Shown piece by piece: positions 1 to 12,500 of a DNA stretch of 64,000 nt. The notes below the pieces were generated by a model. The model had not been told where the DNA came from, made no database searches, and saw nothing but the letters and a program-made list of their open reading frames with translations. The stretch is from Vandiemenella viatica (Eukaryota; Arthropoda; Insecta; Orthoptera; Morabidae): assembly GCA_031002005.1 (NCBI GenBank), contig JARYHS010008074.1, forward strand, positions 349,022,932 through 349,086,931. Direction: 5' to 3'. The position numbers and the translations under genes are program-made. Numbering within the stretch: position 1 is the stretch's first letter; each line of letters starts with the position of its first letter.

Positions 1-2
1 AT

Positions 3-785
3 ATGAGAGCACATTTGGGGGGAGGTAGTATAACTTTTCCTTCAAAGTTACTTTTAATAGGAGACGGGAAAGTACCTCATTTTGAAAATAAAATTGAAAT
101 TGATCGCGATTTAGGAGAAAGAGTAAGTAACATTGAGGACTTAATATCGAAAGTTTACCCTGAAATCAGCGAAATAGGAAATAAAGATCATCAATGGATG
201 TGTCAAAGGGCAATATTGGCGGCGAGAAACAGTAGCGTGGACGAAATTAACGACCTAATTTTAAGTAAACTTCCAGGAGACATAGTTACCTACACATCTA
301 TTGATAACGTAATGGATCAAGAAGATGCGGTACATTACCCACAAGAGTTTCTTAATTCTTTGAACCCAAGTGGCCTTCCCCCATATTCCCTCAAGTTAAA
401 AATAGGTGCCCCAATAATTTTACTTAGAAATCTCAAACCACCAAATTTATGTAACGGAACCCGACTTCAAATTAAATTTCTACGCAATAACATGATCACT
501 GCAATAGTTTTGACTGGTCCAGCAGTTGGTCAAACAGTGCTTATACCTCGCATCCCAATGATTCCAAATGATTTACCTTTTAATTTTAAAAGAATTCAAT
601 TTCCCGTTAAGCTATCTTTTGCCGTTACAATTAATAAATCACAGGGGCAAAAATTTAAACACGTAGGAATCGATTTACGTCAAGACTGCTTTTCACACGG
701 CCAACTATATGTCGCGTTGTCAAGATCGGGTTGCGGAGAAAACCAATATGTTCTTCTGCCACAAGAAAATAAAACTAAAATATAA
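3..785 (+). CDS. Helitron RepHel: C-terminal part of the PIF1-like helicase (5' end outside window)
   Basis: The protein matches the C-terminal third of PIF1-family 5'-3' DNA helicases as found in Helitron RepHel proteins, which unwind DNA during rolling-circle transposition. Visible landmarks are the pre-motif-V strand SFAVTINKSQGQKF (about residues 207-220), whose INKSQGQ is the classic PIF1 motif, and the motif VI segment GQLYVALSRSG (about 233-243) with its arginine finger. The segment around LKIGAPIILLRNL is also typical. The reading frame is open to position 785 and has no real start here; the first Met is only the first in frame, and the Walker A and B motifs and the HUH nuclease must lie to the left. 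A cellular PIF1 gene is unlikely because a Helitron-type 3' terminus follows 200 bp downstream. Confidence 0.82.
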   Translation: MRAHLGGGSITFPSKLLLIGDGKVPHFENKIEIDRDLGERVSNIEDLISKVYPEISEIGNKDHQWMCQRAILAARNSSVDEINDLILSKLPGDIVTYTSIDNVMDQEDAVHYPQEFLNSLNPSGLPPYSLKLKIGAPIILLRNLKPPNLCNGTRLQIKFLRNNMITAIVLTGPAVGQTVLIPRIPMIPNDLPFNFKRIQFPVKLSFAVTINKSQGQKFKHVGIDLRQDCFSHGQLYVALSRSGCGENQYVLLPQENKTKI

Positions 786-994
786 TTTACACAGAAGTAC
801 TTTAAAATAATTATGTTCTTTTAAAAACTTAAAAACTAAATTTGCAAAAAATTGTCTAAAATAATAACAGAAATTGACGCGGACAAAGTCGTGGGTAACT
901 GCTATAATTTATAAAGCTGAGGAGGTTGTTTGCAAAAATAAATATGATGCCCAAAATAACTATTCCACGCGGACAAAGTCGCGGGCACAGCTAG
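3..994 (+). mobile_element. Helitron, 3' portion with terminal CTAG
   Basis: Downstream of the helicase frame, an AT-rich 3' region ends at 966-994 with a short imperfect hairpin (GCGGAC AAA GTCGC), then GGGCACAG and CTAG, followed by T. This is the expected Helitron 3' structure. A second, diverged copy of the same tail motif lies at 876-900 (GACGCGGACAAAGTCG) and lacks CTAG. The 5' TC end is outside the window. Confidence 0.72.
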
Positions 995-1322
995 TCTTTA
1001 AATAATAAGATTTTGTTTAACAGCGATAGATCGTCCCACAATTCAGGATAAATTAAGTTTTTGAATAAGCTTAAAGAATAAAGTCACTGATTACAAAGTT
1101 AACTTTAATGTAAAAAGCGTGGGGTGCTATATCAGTTGTCTTCTATCTTCTTGTCGCTGGATTTTTGTCAAACGTTATGTAGAGAGCACCCTACACTTTT
1201 TTACATTTAAGTTAATTTTGTAATCAGTGACTTTATTGTTTAAGCTTATTAAAAAAAATAATTTATCCTGAATTGTCGGATGCTCTATCACTGTTAAATA
1301 AAATCTTAATATTCAAAGATTA
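995..1322. mobile_element. Foldback MITE with ~125-bp inverted arms
   Basis: The left arm (about 995-1120) and right arm (about 1190-1322) are inverted copies. Examples are CAATTCAGGATAAATTA against TAATTTATCCTGAATTG, and GTCACTGATTACAAA against TTTGTAATCAGTGAC. About 65 bp of unpaired loop separates them. TA dinucleotides flank both ends, consistent with a TA target. There is no coding capacity. The left edge abuts the Helitron terminus exactly, so one element inserted at the edge of the other. Confidence 0.7.
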
Positions 1323-1699
1323 TTTTTAACCTTTTAGTTCACATTACCACAAAAGCGTGTTTTTAGTTTTTAAAACTACAATTTTATTTTTAACTTTTTA
1401 GTTCAGAGTGTTTCAAAAATATGTTTCTTACTGTTGACTTTTCTTTGCCAATCTCTCTTTTCCTTTGTGTTTTAGTTTCATTTTCAATTATTATTCTCAC
1501 ATGTAACATACAGTTAAATGATCAACCCCACCAGAGGTACAATAGGAGGGTAAATGTTGAAGACTACTCTTCTATAATAGTATGAAGTAATTGTAAACGA
1601 TGTTTCGAATACTCACTATTTAAGACCACATTAAGAAACTGCAGACACTATCGTAGAAGCTCTTATCAAAGTATCATCAACTGCGCATGTGCACAAGAT
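1323..1699. other. AT-rich intergenic DNA, nothing recognised
   Basis: AT-rich sequence with no credible reading frame, exon or element end that I can support. It lies downstream of the host gene's last exon. Confidence 0.5.
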
Positions 1700-3590
1700 T
1701 GCGCAACAAAACTGTCAAAGTAATGGGAATACCTGGTTACAGCTATTAAATTATTGTATTGTCAAACGTTCTTAATAAGTGTGCAAAATTTCAAAAAATT
1801 AAGACGCCTGGAAGTTGGTAATTAAATTAAATGCATATGGCGATACTGGTCGGGAAATCTCTGAAGAGTCTGGCCGCTAAATGATGAAGGTTTTATGACA
1901 TTACAGAGCAATAAGCTAACGACCTGTTAAAGTTCATCTATGTCAAAGATGTCAATAATCGATGTCTATCATAAGTACTTCGTATTACTAAACTCTTTGT
2001 AAGAAGCAGTATTCGGTGTATGATAGTTGCAGATGGAGGTAGCGCGGCAACGATGATGTCATGTAACGGTGGTTTAGTAGAATTCTCCCGAGTGAAAATG
2101 GATACCGGAACAGAATAATGGCTGTTGTTCACACCTCGTACTGACAGACCAAGTAGGACAAACTGCATTTGGTGAGTGTATAATAAGTGGATGATGAACA
2201 GTGATTGTTGTGAGAACAGTTATCATGCTAATAACTGAATTTACTCAAAGTGATTGTACTTTTCACTCGAGCGGACCTGTAATCTTGTATTAATATTATT
2301 TTGGCGGTCGGCGTATGTGTGATCGTTTGAAACAAAAACTGTTTGAATAAAACTTACTACAGTATTAATTGACTGTGTAAGTTCAGTGTTACAGTACCTC
2401 GTACAGTATTAAATGTTTAAACTATACCGAGGATTAATAAATTGCTTGAAATTATGTCGACTATCCAGCTGTGGTGTATAAATATGTTTAAACAAAGTCC
2501 GAAACCTTCCATTAGGTTGGTCAGAACACCAGTGTATGGTGGCTATAATTTCCATTTAATTAAAGCAGTAAAAAAACCAGTTGTTTTACAGTTTCTCGAA
2601 TTGCCGCACTTGTGCACTAATGTTGCGGCTGCATTTGCCTAACTTGGAAATCCCAACAAGGTACCTGGAGTTTAACGTGAAATGCGAACCGTGGGTTATC
2701 CTAATCTTTGCCTCTTATAATATCCGTAAAAATTCCAATCGAAACCGGGATTTGAGCATGAAACGTCTGTTCGCCAGTCACTCGCCTTAACCAACTCAGC
2801 CACTAGGGGGATGCGGAAAGTGGGTGAAAATACATTTGCTATAGTGTTCTTACTGTCAGAGTAATGAGATTACCAAGACATAGATATGAAATTATTGGAT
2901 TGTCATCAGTTCTTAATATGTGTACAAAATTTCAGACAATTTCGACTTTCTTAAGTGGGTGAAAATTGAACTGAAATTTTCCATTACACTCAACCACTTT
3001 TAAGTTGTTACTGACAATGTAGTGAGAGTTGAATTATTGAATTTTTATCGGTTTTTAATAAATGAGCAAACTTTCAAATGATTCGGACGTCCCAAGTGGG
3101 TCAGCATGGAAATGAAATTTTCCATTATATGCAACCATTTCTCTATTGTTACCATCAAAGTAACGAGAATAGCAGGACTTTGCTAAGAAACTACTGTATT
3201 GTTCTTAAAATGTGAGTAAAATTTTTCTAATGTTACTGTCGAAGTAATGAGAATATTAAGACATAGCTATGAAATTATTGTATTGTAATCAGTTATCAAT
3301 ACATGAGCAAAATTTCAAACAATTCGGACATTTGGAACTGGGTTAAAATTAAATTGCAAAATTCCACGACATTCAACCATTTTTCTGTTATTACTGTCAA
3401 AGTAATGAGAATAGCACGACATTGCTCTGAAATTACTGTATTGTCACTGGTTCTTAATTTGTGTGCGAAATTTCAAACTGCTCAGACATCTGGAAGAGGG
3501 TCAAAATTAAGTTGTAAAATTCCGTTACATTCATTCATTCATACATACATACATACAAGTCAAACTAATAAAAAGCACGTAAAAACTACC
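1700..3590 (+). repeat. Degenerate ~155-bp tandem units ending in a CATA tail
   Basis: A recurring motif, roughly TTACTGTCAAAGTAATGAG followed some 50 bp later by TTCTTAATnTGTGnnAAATTTCA and then by a 'GGGTnAAAATnAA' block, appears near 1710, 2850, 3005, 3150, 3235 and 3390. The last unit runs into (CATT)n(CATA)n at 3531-3558. Such units directly before a CATA microsatellite resemble the 3' UTR of RTE-like LINEs. The units at 1710 and 2850 are separated by unrelated sequence. No ORF belongs to it. Confidence 0.55.
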
Positions 3591-3591
3591 T

Positions 3592-4715
3592 AGCATTCCT
3601 AAGTTACTAACATAAGTAAGAAGATAGCAGTTATATATATTCTTACCACAGAAGTTTCTGATTTACAGAAATCATTTTCAGAATAAAATAGTTCAAGCCT
3701 GAGATGTTTTTCATAGTTTATCACTTTCATAATTTTCAATTTATACTGTACTATCGATAAAATAAGGAACAAATAACTTCAGTGCAAAGTCAAATAAAAG
3801 TAATCTGAGAGAAATAAATGGAAAACAATTTTTTTTAAAAAGCAACTAACTAAAAGCATTAGATGTGATCAAAAAAACTGAAACTGATGATAAAATAGAT
3901 ATATATTATGTAACACCACGAGGAAGCGAAACTGGGAAGCTTAAAATACAAATTTAAGGGTAATTCAGGAGAATATCATGCCGAGTATATCCATCAAGAA
4001 ATAAAACAAAAGTGAAGTGCTTAGGAACTACATGGAATTTTACAACTGGAATTTTATGACAAAAATGTTAATATTTTTTTATCTTCACCTTCCACAGGCA
4101 AAATACCGTAATGATTACATAATTTAAGCTATGATTTGACACTTATTGCAATTCAATGACAAAAAATAATAAATTCATTTCCATATTGAGGGAGCCGACC
4201 ACTTTTTTTTACAGTATTGATGAGTATGTTAGACTTAAATCACAGAGTTTATCATTAATATAGATTGTGAGTAATGATATAAATAAGATATTACTTGTAT
4301 ATTTGTAATTATTATTTTGTTTCTTTATCAAACTTCCACACTACTGTCTTGTTGGTAGATGTAGTCGTTGACTGAATTGAATGATTTGTGCGTGTGTGTG
4401 TCTGTGTGTGCGCGCGCGCACGTGCACAATATGTTCACAAAAGAATGTATCATTACAATTTGTTAACATGATTAATATGGATGGAATTTAAAAGATTAAT
4501 ACACTTGCTCTGAAAAAAATAATTTTTTTCCCTTCAGTTTATGATTGCTGGCGTACATCTCATCAAAACAAAACAGAAGAAAACTGTTAAGATCAATAAA
4601 GCGAGCTAATTTTTTCCCCCAAAATTTTCAAGATTAAAAAGAAAGAAAACAAAAAATATGCTAGCAATTGAATGAGCTGTAGATAATATGTCTGCAAATT
4701 TTATATCAAGTAGTA
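3592..4715. other. AT-rich non-coding DNA with a GT/GC microsatellite at 4389-4428
   Basis: No gene seen. At 4389-4428 there is a (GT)n run passing into alternating GC (GTGCGCGCGCGCACGTGCAC), a purine-pyrimidine alternation able to adopt Z-DNA. The remainder is AT-rich. Confidence 0.6.
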
Positions 4716-5901
4716 CAGGGCTAGTCAAAATGATTGCAGAGATTTCATGATTTTTCTTCTGGCTGTCATATTATGGATACGATGATGGGGTTTGCTGTTA
4801 TAAGACAAGTGGCTCTCCAACTTTCGATTGCACTAAATGCAAGCTTCCTGCGGTGGCCGCTAGAGAGCAAGATGGCTGAAAGTGAGAAAGCGTATGCTGT
4901 TCTCAAATTTCACTCGACTCAGTCTGGGTTAACTATTCAGCGACACTTTAAAACAAAGTTTGGCAAGGATCCCCTGCATGCTAACACCATTCGGGATGCC
5001 TTTGTAAAGGTGTGTCTGAAGAAACCGTTGAATGTGTGCGCACCTACAGAAGCGACTCTGTATGAAGCCTTACAGGTTACAGTTGCTGCAAGCACTGTCA
5101 CAGGACGATGAAGTGCGTTGTTTACAATTCTGTGCCCAATGTCTAGAACAAGACAAAACATTTGCAGAAAAACTTATGTTTAGTGATGGGGCCACTTTTA
5201 ATGTGAGTGGAAAAGTGAACAGGCACAATGTGCGTATTTGGGGGATCGAAAACCCCCATGTTTATGTGCAGCAAGTTTGTGATTCTCCCAAAGTGAACGT
5301 ATTTTGCGCGATCTCTTGATAGAAACTTTATGGGCCTGTTTTCTTTAATGAGGTGATGATCACAGGGAAAATCTATCTGCAAATGTTGCAGAATTGGCTC
5401 ATGCCACTTCTGGAAGCTGACAGTTAAGATTTCATATTACAGCAGGACGGTGTTCCACCCCATTTTTCTCTAGTTGTCCGTAATTTCCTAAACATCAGGA
5501 TTCCAAACAGATCGATTGGTTGTGCTGGGGATGCTGATTGTCAGCTAATGTCATGGCCTCCTTGTTCCCCTGACCTAAGCCTCTGCGACTTCTTTGTTTG
5601 GGGTTTCGTAAAAGACACAGTGTTCGTGCCACCAGTACCAGTTGATCTGCTAGACCTCCGGGTTCGCATCACCAATGCATTTGCTCTCATTGACAGAAAC
5701 ATGCTGCATCGGGTATGGGAAGAACTTGATTATAGACTTGATGTGTGCAGAGCCACTAAAGGTGCACATATTGAGCATCTATAGACACTCAAAAAAACTT
5801 TCACAGTTTGTTTATATATCTGTGTAATCTTGTAAGTATATGTCAAATAATAAATCTGTAGTAATTTTCTGAAATCACTGCAATAATTTTGACTAGCCCT
5901 G
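4716..5901 (+). mobile_element. Tc1/mariner-superfamily element, decayed, with ~32-bp TIRs
   Basis: The left end CAGGGCTAGTCAAAATGATT and the reverse complement of the right end CAGGGCTAGTCAAAATTATT agree over about 32 bp with two mismatches. TA dinucleotides flank both sides (4714-4715 and 5902-5903). The 1186-bp body holds one broken transposase. It lies beyond the last exon of the host gene. Confidence 0.88.
4872..5784 (+). pseudogene. Transposase pseudogene, DD46D-spaced Tc1/mariner type
   Basis: Starts MAESEKAYAVLKFH, typical of the N-terminal helix-turn-helix region of this transposase group. Catalytic regions can be followed: FSDGATFNVSG (usual FSDEATF, so the residue after the first Asp is changed), LQQDGVPPHF with the second Asp at 5446-5448, and SPDLSLCDFFVWG with the third Asp at 5587-5589. 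That leaves 46 residues between the second and third Asp. The C-terminus, RVWEELDYRLDV to GAHIEHL, is characteristic of the group. The frame is broken between about 5090 and 5110, most of the second HTH domain is missing, and stops occur near 5319 and 5426. It cannot make an active enzyme. Confidence 0.8.
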
Positions 5902-5903
5902 TA

Positions 5904-6317
5904 TTACAGACAGTGTCATCAGAAAGTCATGTTTTGATAATGTTCTCTTCAATCTTCAGTTTCTGAATTAATAGTTCATTAGTCAGAACAACACTCAAAA
6001 TATTATGTTTTATAATATAATCCAGTAAATACTACATTAAATTGAGATATAGATTCATTTATGGGTAATCTTTTCAACACTTGAAATTACAATATTGAAG
6101 ACATTCATCTTTTCAGATAATATCCACTTTATACATTAAACCTCAAGTTTCCCTGTGAAAGCTTCTTTCAAAATGATTTTAATCTGAACTATATGTCATT
6201 AGGTATAAGCACAAATGCATCCACTAGGAGCACAGTTATGTTTATTGATACATGTTAAAAAGATGAGTATATTGACACACCAATTTTTTCATCCTTTATT
6301 TGACACACTACTATATT
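5904..6317 (-). other. Probable 3' UTR and downstream flank of the KIAA0319-like gene
   Basis: AT-rich, no ORF. On the minus strand, AATAAA signals are present just past the stop (forward TTTATT at 6295-6300) and again at 6241-6246, so a short 3' UTR is possible. This placement is inferred only from the exon upstream. Confidence 0.35.
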
Positions 6318-6532
6318 CTAAGATTCAATTTTAGTGCAAGGGAAGCTCAATAGCTCACCCCTGGGAATCATGGCATCACCTTCACCATCGCTGCCGAGCA
6401 AGGAATACTTTTGCCTCTTGCGAGGTCTGTGTACACATGCTCGCTGGAAGAGACATGAAAGTGCCCAGCCACCGCCAACCATCAGCAACATCACCAGAAA
6501 TAATACAATTACAACGTACAGGATACTCCAAT
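6318..6532 (-). CDS. KIAA0319-like, last coding exon: transmembrane helix and cytoplasmic tail
   Basis: After the acceptor AATTTCAG at 6533-6540, the exon completes an Asp codon with the previous exon and reads DWSILYVVIVLFLVMLL. This hydrophobic helix corresponds to the single TM span of the family. A basic stretch (RPRKRQK) follows as the stop-transfer, then YSLLG, a YxxPhi endocytic/AP-2 type sorting motif at the place where vertebrate members carry YTIL, and an acidic segment. The stop TAA is at 6318-6320. The tail is about 40 residues, clearly shorter than in vertebrates. A frame continuing upstream of 6532 into the intron is an artefact. Confidence 0.9.
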
Positions 6533-9500
6533 CTGAAATTAAACATTTAAAATTCAAGTCTGTATTAAACTGTTAAATGTATTTAGTGTCCAGATATATC
6601 AGTTCAAGACTGGATAGCCACTTGTGCCACAAACATAAATTAGATCAATCTGTTGGTCTTCAACTTAAACATGGTATTTTGTTACACAGTGTAAGGTGTA
6701 TTGATTAAACAAGGTAAGTGTATTAGCTAGGGCATTATGTTCCACTACATGATACAACACATGAAATATGCACACCATCAACCAATCTGATGAGTCAAAT
6801 AAATTAGGAATTAACTACACGGTTATTAAAAAAGGAGCAGATCTTGCATTTTTATTTCTGTAAAAGATATAAATATATGCCACACATCAATGGCCAGAGG
6901 AAGGTTCAAAGTTTGTAAATCCCGTTTATCAGTTGCGCTCCCTGTTGTCTGTTTACATGGAAATGGTGACGCCACAAGAGAAATCGTTTTGTGTGTTCAC
7001 TTAGCATATGCACCCATCTCCCATAAATTTCTTATGCCAATCGTAAATCTGTTTATGGTGAGGTGCCACTTTATTGAACTGAAGACTCAATGCACATCAA
7101 CAATGGATTCACTTTTTACATACTGTAGGACACAGAACTACCTTGCATGGTAACAGACAACGGCACCATTTGTGGCAGTAAAGGGAACTAATAGGCATTG
7201 ATTACAAACTTTGAACCTTCCCTATTCAGTGTGGCATGTTGTCAGGTAACATAAAATTTTGTTACTTCATAACCAAACTTGTTCATAGAGCAGCGAGTTC
7301 ATTTGAATAGCATTGCAGATTAGGTTTATAGTAGTTTGCTTAGATAATCCAAGTCATAAATCAGAGAAAACAGTTATAGAAAATCAGAATGTAGTATTAG
7401 CATATCTAGTATATTAGATTCAGCCTATGTCATAAAAGAAAATATTGCCTTTATTTTTTGAGCTATACTATAACAAGTAAAATGGATTAGTAACCTTACA
7501 GGTAGGAGGTCTCCCTGAAGTGATATGAAGCTTTAAAATTTGGAACTAACATGAAAATTACGTTAAAATGAAATAAATTGTCAAAATTAGAAGGGAAGTA
7601 ATCCAGAGGAGGTACCATGTTTAAATTAAAGAAGAATTTTTTCTAGACATAAAAATGGTATGGTTTTTGATTTGATGCAATATTTTAGCTGATATCTGAG
7701 AAATAAAATTATGGACAAAACAGTAACCATAACATAAGAATTTGATGTAAATGAAAATGTTAAGATTTATTGAAATAATGAGAAAGCTATTAAACAGCTG
7801 TTGTTACAGCTAGAGAGTAATGATTTTTTTTTAATATATAGAAAATTGGACGTGGAACCGTTTATAATATGTTTCAGAGCTGTAAGTTAATTATTTCAAG
7901 AGATATCAGCTTTCGAAGTTAAAATTTGTGATTTAATCCGAAACAATTAAAAATTAGGAGCAAGATAAAAGTCATTTCAGACTTGTAGCTTTAAAACTGT
8001 AAGAGTTTGAAACATTTTTAGAATGTCATAGAATATAATTTTTTATGGCTGAAGTATGATAATTATGAAGTTTTCTTATTAAGATTGAAATTAAAGTTTG
8101 CAAGTCTGGCTACCTACTGTAAAATTTTCAGATTGATAGGAATTTTTGGAGTGACTAAAGTTTTTGGCATGTCGCAATAAGACACGCAAGAATACATTTT
8201 TTTCCATACTCCGGGGAGTCATATTGCCTGGGAAGGTGGACGTATACATGTTCCCACGGATTGCCTACTTATAGGAGGATCAGGGACTAGCTGCAGGAGT
8301 CGTTGGAAATCACTTTGACAGAACGCACGTCTGTCGTGGTAGTGCTTAGCACGGGTAGGCAGGTCGGCTAGACAGGTGACCTCATGGCGGAGTGATACTC
8401 AGTGTGCCATCTTTGAAATTTTGCTGTGCGATGGAACATTTCAGTTATCCTCATGTGATTGTAATTCCGTTAGGGGGTTCATGAGGGCTGTTCTGCTTTG
8501 AATTACTTATCACTAGCTGCAGTCAATTTATTTGGTGATGATTTCTGATGCCTAAAGGATTGTTTGAACTTGTAAAATTATTTTTCAAGAATATAGTGAT
8601 GTTTTGAACTTTGAATTAGAAGTGGTGATTTTTGATTTATAAACGTACTTTTCCATTACTGAGATTATTCAAAATGGCAGCGACCGCATACTGTAGGACA
8701 ATCTAACTATTCAAGGCGCAAAACACAGTTATAGTTGAGGCATAAACTGTTTATCTCTAAACCCCCCACTAACCATTTGTTCCTTATAACGTATCTTTTG
8801 CAGTTTGTGAGAAATAATCAAAAAATCAAGCTTATAACAGGAGCATTCTCTCTCCTAAAAAATTTGCACCTGTTTACAACATCTTAACAAAAGATGAATC
8901 ATCTGCTTCTTCTTTTTGAACAACCCTGTAATATTTTGTTAATGAAATGTAGATAACTCTCTGTGTTGATGAGTTATTTTATTTCTCACTGTGATATAAA
9001 ATATTTATTAGTATGAAATGGATATCTTTAGAAGAACAATGCAGATGAAAACTAAATAGCATAAAAAAATTTTCTTCAACAACATCAAATAGTATGGTTA
9101 GTTTCTTCACATGATAAAGATGGAAGGCTAAATGAAAATAAATTTAAAGGTAACTGTATTTTATTGAAGCTATGAGTATTCTTTCTTACTATTATCACTT
9201 ACACCACAAAATTAAGTTATAAACGATATTATATCATCCAACCATGAAACACTTTTGAAAGTCATCTACCATCCTCTCTTCATTCCCATATGAAAAGGAC
9301 AATTATTTCACACCACTTCATCACTTATGAAAATTCTTGAAGTGATACAACAAATTTTCAAATTTGAAAGTTATGTGTTATTTGCCATATAAGGTTATCA
9401 GTTCATAAAAAATCTGTAAATAAGATAGCCATGTCTACATAGAATTTGTTCACACAGCAGTGTGACTGCCAAGGCGAGTCAATGGCTGTACTGCCTACCT

Positions 9501-12500
9501 TTACTCAAAGCAATTTATGCCATTTTTGTATCTTAATATCTTCAGTCTAGATCAGCGTGTCTCAACCTTTTTCTAACAAGAGGGCTGAGAATTTGACAAA
9601 AATAATGCTGCAGACCACTAACTTACATGGACCTAATTTTTTACCTACATTTATGTTATTAACGCCTGGAACATATTGTATTGTACCAATACAACATAAA
9701 AAATTTAAAGAATGTTTCGAATTTCTACAAAAACAATGTTATGAAACTAACTTATTAAGAGTTAATTACATACTGACCACACTATTTAGTAACCAAATGA
9801 ATAATAATGTTAGTGTACGCTAGACGCTACACTATACCACCAATCTAAATACACAAAATAAAATAAAAGTAAGGATACCCAACAAATTTTTCTGTTGTTT
9901 ACTACACCCCTGCTATTTTAACAATCCTACCTTGTACTGCACTCCCTCACACCTACTACAAGACCATCAGAAAATGGCCATTAACTAAATCCTTAAACCA
10001 ACAGCACTCTCTTTGACGCCGATTGAAAAATTATTTAGTAACAGGGTATTGTACGAACAATGCTGCTCTACACTCATATCCTGGAAAGACCAGATTTTGC
10101 CTGGTCACTGAAATATTGATGGCATTTAAAAAGTTGTGCTTATACCTTATATTCGATTGTAGCCTTGTACCGTACAGGTATGGTAACTGAATCTTTAATA
10201 TTCTGTCTACAAACCAGGTGTACCATCTTTGTGAGCCACTATAAGTCCACGGCCTGCAGGTTGAGAAACATTGGGCTAGATGATGCTACATCTCTCTAAT
10301 TTCTGTATTGCATAAATATCATCAAGCAAGGTTAGGCCTTTTGAACTATTCCAGTTTCAGGAACTATTCACTTTCTCTTCCTTTAGTCTACCCTTAGGTC
10401 TGTATTCACTTACCATTTTTGGTAATCATGCATGATCCATTCATTACAGACGATCACTACAGTTGTTCCTACGTTTCTCTACCTTGTCATTCATACCATA
10501 TATTTTCAACTCATCTCTTATAGTATCATTTTTTTTTATTTGGTCTAGCCTTGTGCACCCCTTTTGAAATGCAAGTTTAGGAAGCAAATTCAACTGTTTC
10601 ATTCCTGTTCTTGGTTTGGAAGTTGTTCAGATGCAAAATTTCACCAATTTTGTCACTCACTAACTGATGATCGTCAAATTGTACTTCTTGAAATTGTAGA
10701 AATCTGAAATTTTACACAGATACAAAATTCTAAAGCAGATGAACTTCTGTGAATTTACCCTATATCTACAGCAAAAATGATAACCCTTTCCACTTATAAT
10801 AAGAAGCAAGTGCAAGGACGGAAACAGTTGCCTCACAATAGTCAGCGGATGCATTTTTTGGCGAACTGCCACCATTGTAAAACCATTTGTCAATCCACCA
10901 GATGGGCGGACACCATTATGAAAGCTGTGTGAAGGGCCAGCAGCGATGAGATGCGAAAAGATAAGGAGAAGCAAGAAGCTTTCTAAGGGACATAGCCAGC
11001 CTATGCAAAAGAAAATAACACTCCACTTTGAAGTTTTCTTTTATTTGTTTCACGGACCTGCCAATCAACACAAGAAGAAATTCTGGGTGTCTGCCCAAGG
11101 GGTGGAAAGTATAGCATGAGGTGGGGAAATGCTGTCCCGAAACTGGGCAGTGAAGGAAAAGTTACTTCTAGTTTGAGTTTGAACATGAGCACACCGACTT
11201 GCCAGGGTGTTGCCATCATCTGGGAGGTCCTAGGTGCGATTCCTGTCACTGGTAGTGTCGTCAGCAGTATGCGGTCTTGGTAATGTGCCACAGAACAGTG
11301 TGATGGTTTGCAACATGCCATTGTAGTGAGTAGAACTATCTATATGTTTTCAGCATTTTCCAATGTGGCAGTAACAGCAGCAGTCCAGCTCGTGTAATAA
11401 CCGCATATTTCATATATGATATTTGTTTATTATAACAGTTTATGAGTCCTGACGGCTGTTGGAGCACATTCATAGCCTTTACAAGTGTTATACATAGAAC
11501 AAATGTTTGTGGATATTTCTCAGTCACTGCTGATGTATATTGAAAAATGTTGTGTTCTTTGTTGTGAAAGTGAAATTGTTAATGTCCGGAGGTCCGAACG
11601 AGGTAAGCGTACCTGTGTTGTATTGATGTGAATTTTGTCGATTTTTTTATGTGTGTTGTCGTCAGTCTTTTAAAAAATGCCATGTCCATTGTGTTATGCT
11701 GCTGTGGAAGTTGAGTTAATGTCGTCTTGTGGTCCGACAAAGGTGAGAGGTGGTGCATGTGTTTAATGCTAAAGTATTATTTGTTGATGTTTCACTGTTT
11801 GACAATGTTTGTTGGAGATTTCATGGTGTTGGTGGTGTCCTGTTGTGGAAGTCGAGTTGATGTCTGACAGATCAGATCGTGTATTGTCAGTTATGTACCT
11901 CAATTTGCAGGTTTCATTTCAGAGAAAATAATTCACTTTCGATTATTTCATTTTTCTTTTTGTGTCTCTAATTTCTATGCGTGTTGCCCATTGATTTGAG
12001 GTCAGAAGATAACAAATAGGGTAAAAAAATCAGAAAAACTTTCTTTAACATCAAACCAGATGGTTAACAATGTGAAGATTACTGAAGAGGTACCACAAAG
12101 TGCAATTTTTGAACACCCCAACATGGATATTGCAGAGGACACTTCAAGTCGCATGTCTGTTTCATGCATTTATGGTGAAATGAGAAAAGAGGAGTAATGT
12201 ACCTTGTCTGTTTCTGGAGAAATGGTTACTCAACAGCCAGAACTTGCTAAAAATTCCCAGACCCAAGCCGAGCAACCTCACCATTCGTTCGCGAAGATGA
12301 AAGAGAAGAAGAATGGGCAGGATCAGTTAAGGGCCAATATGAAGACCAGCTGAAGTCCAAAATAAACCTAGTCAAGACAGAAGTCAGAGAAGAAATGGCA
12401 GTACTCATAAAAAGGGAGATCAAAGACTTTAAGAATACCTTGAAGGTGGAGGTCAGCATGGTTAGGAAGTTGGTGCAAACACTACAAACATGACATGAAA

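Noticed and set aside
6890..7153. 87-codon plus-strand frame MARGRFKVCKSRLS...
   Set aside because: It starts within the arm of an inverted-repeat element, has no domain, and lacks splice or promoter context.
8155..8440. GC-richer patch as a promoter or CpG island of an alternative transcript
   Set aside because: No initiator, exon or conserved motif could be shown; only base composition differs.
8915..8934. CTTTTTGAACAACCCTGTA as end of a Tc1/mariner element
   Set aside because: It resembles such an end, but no inverted partner or TA-bounded body was found, so it is kept only as a note.
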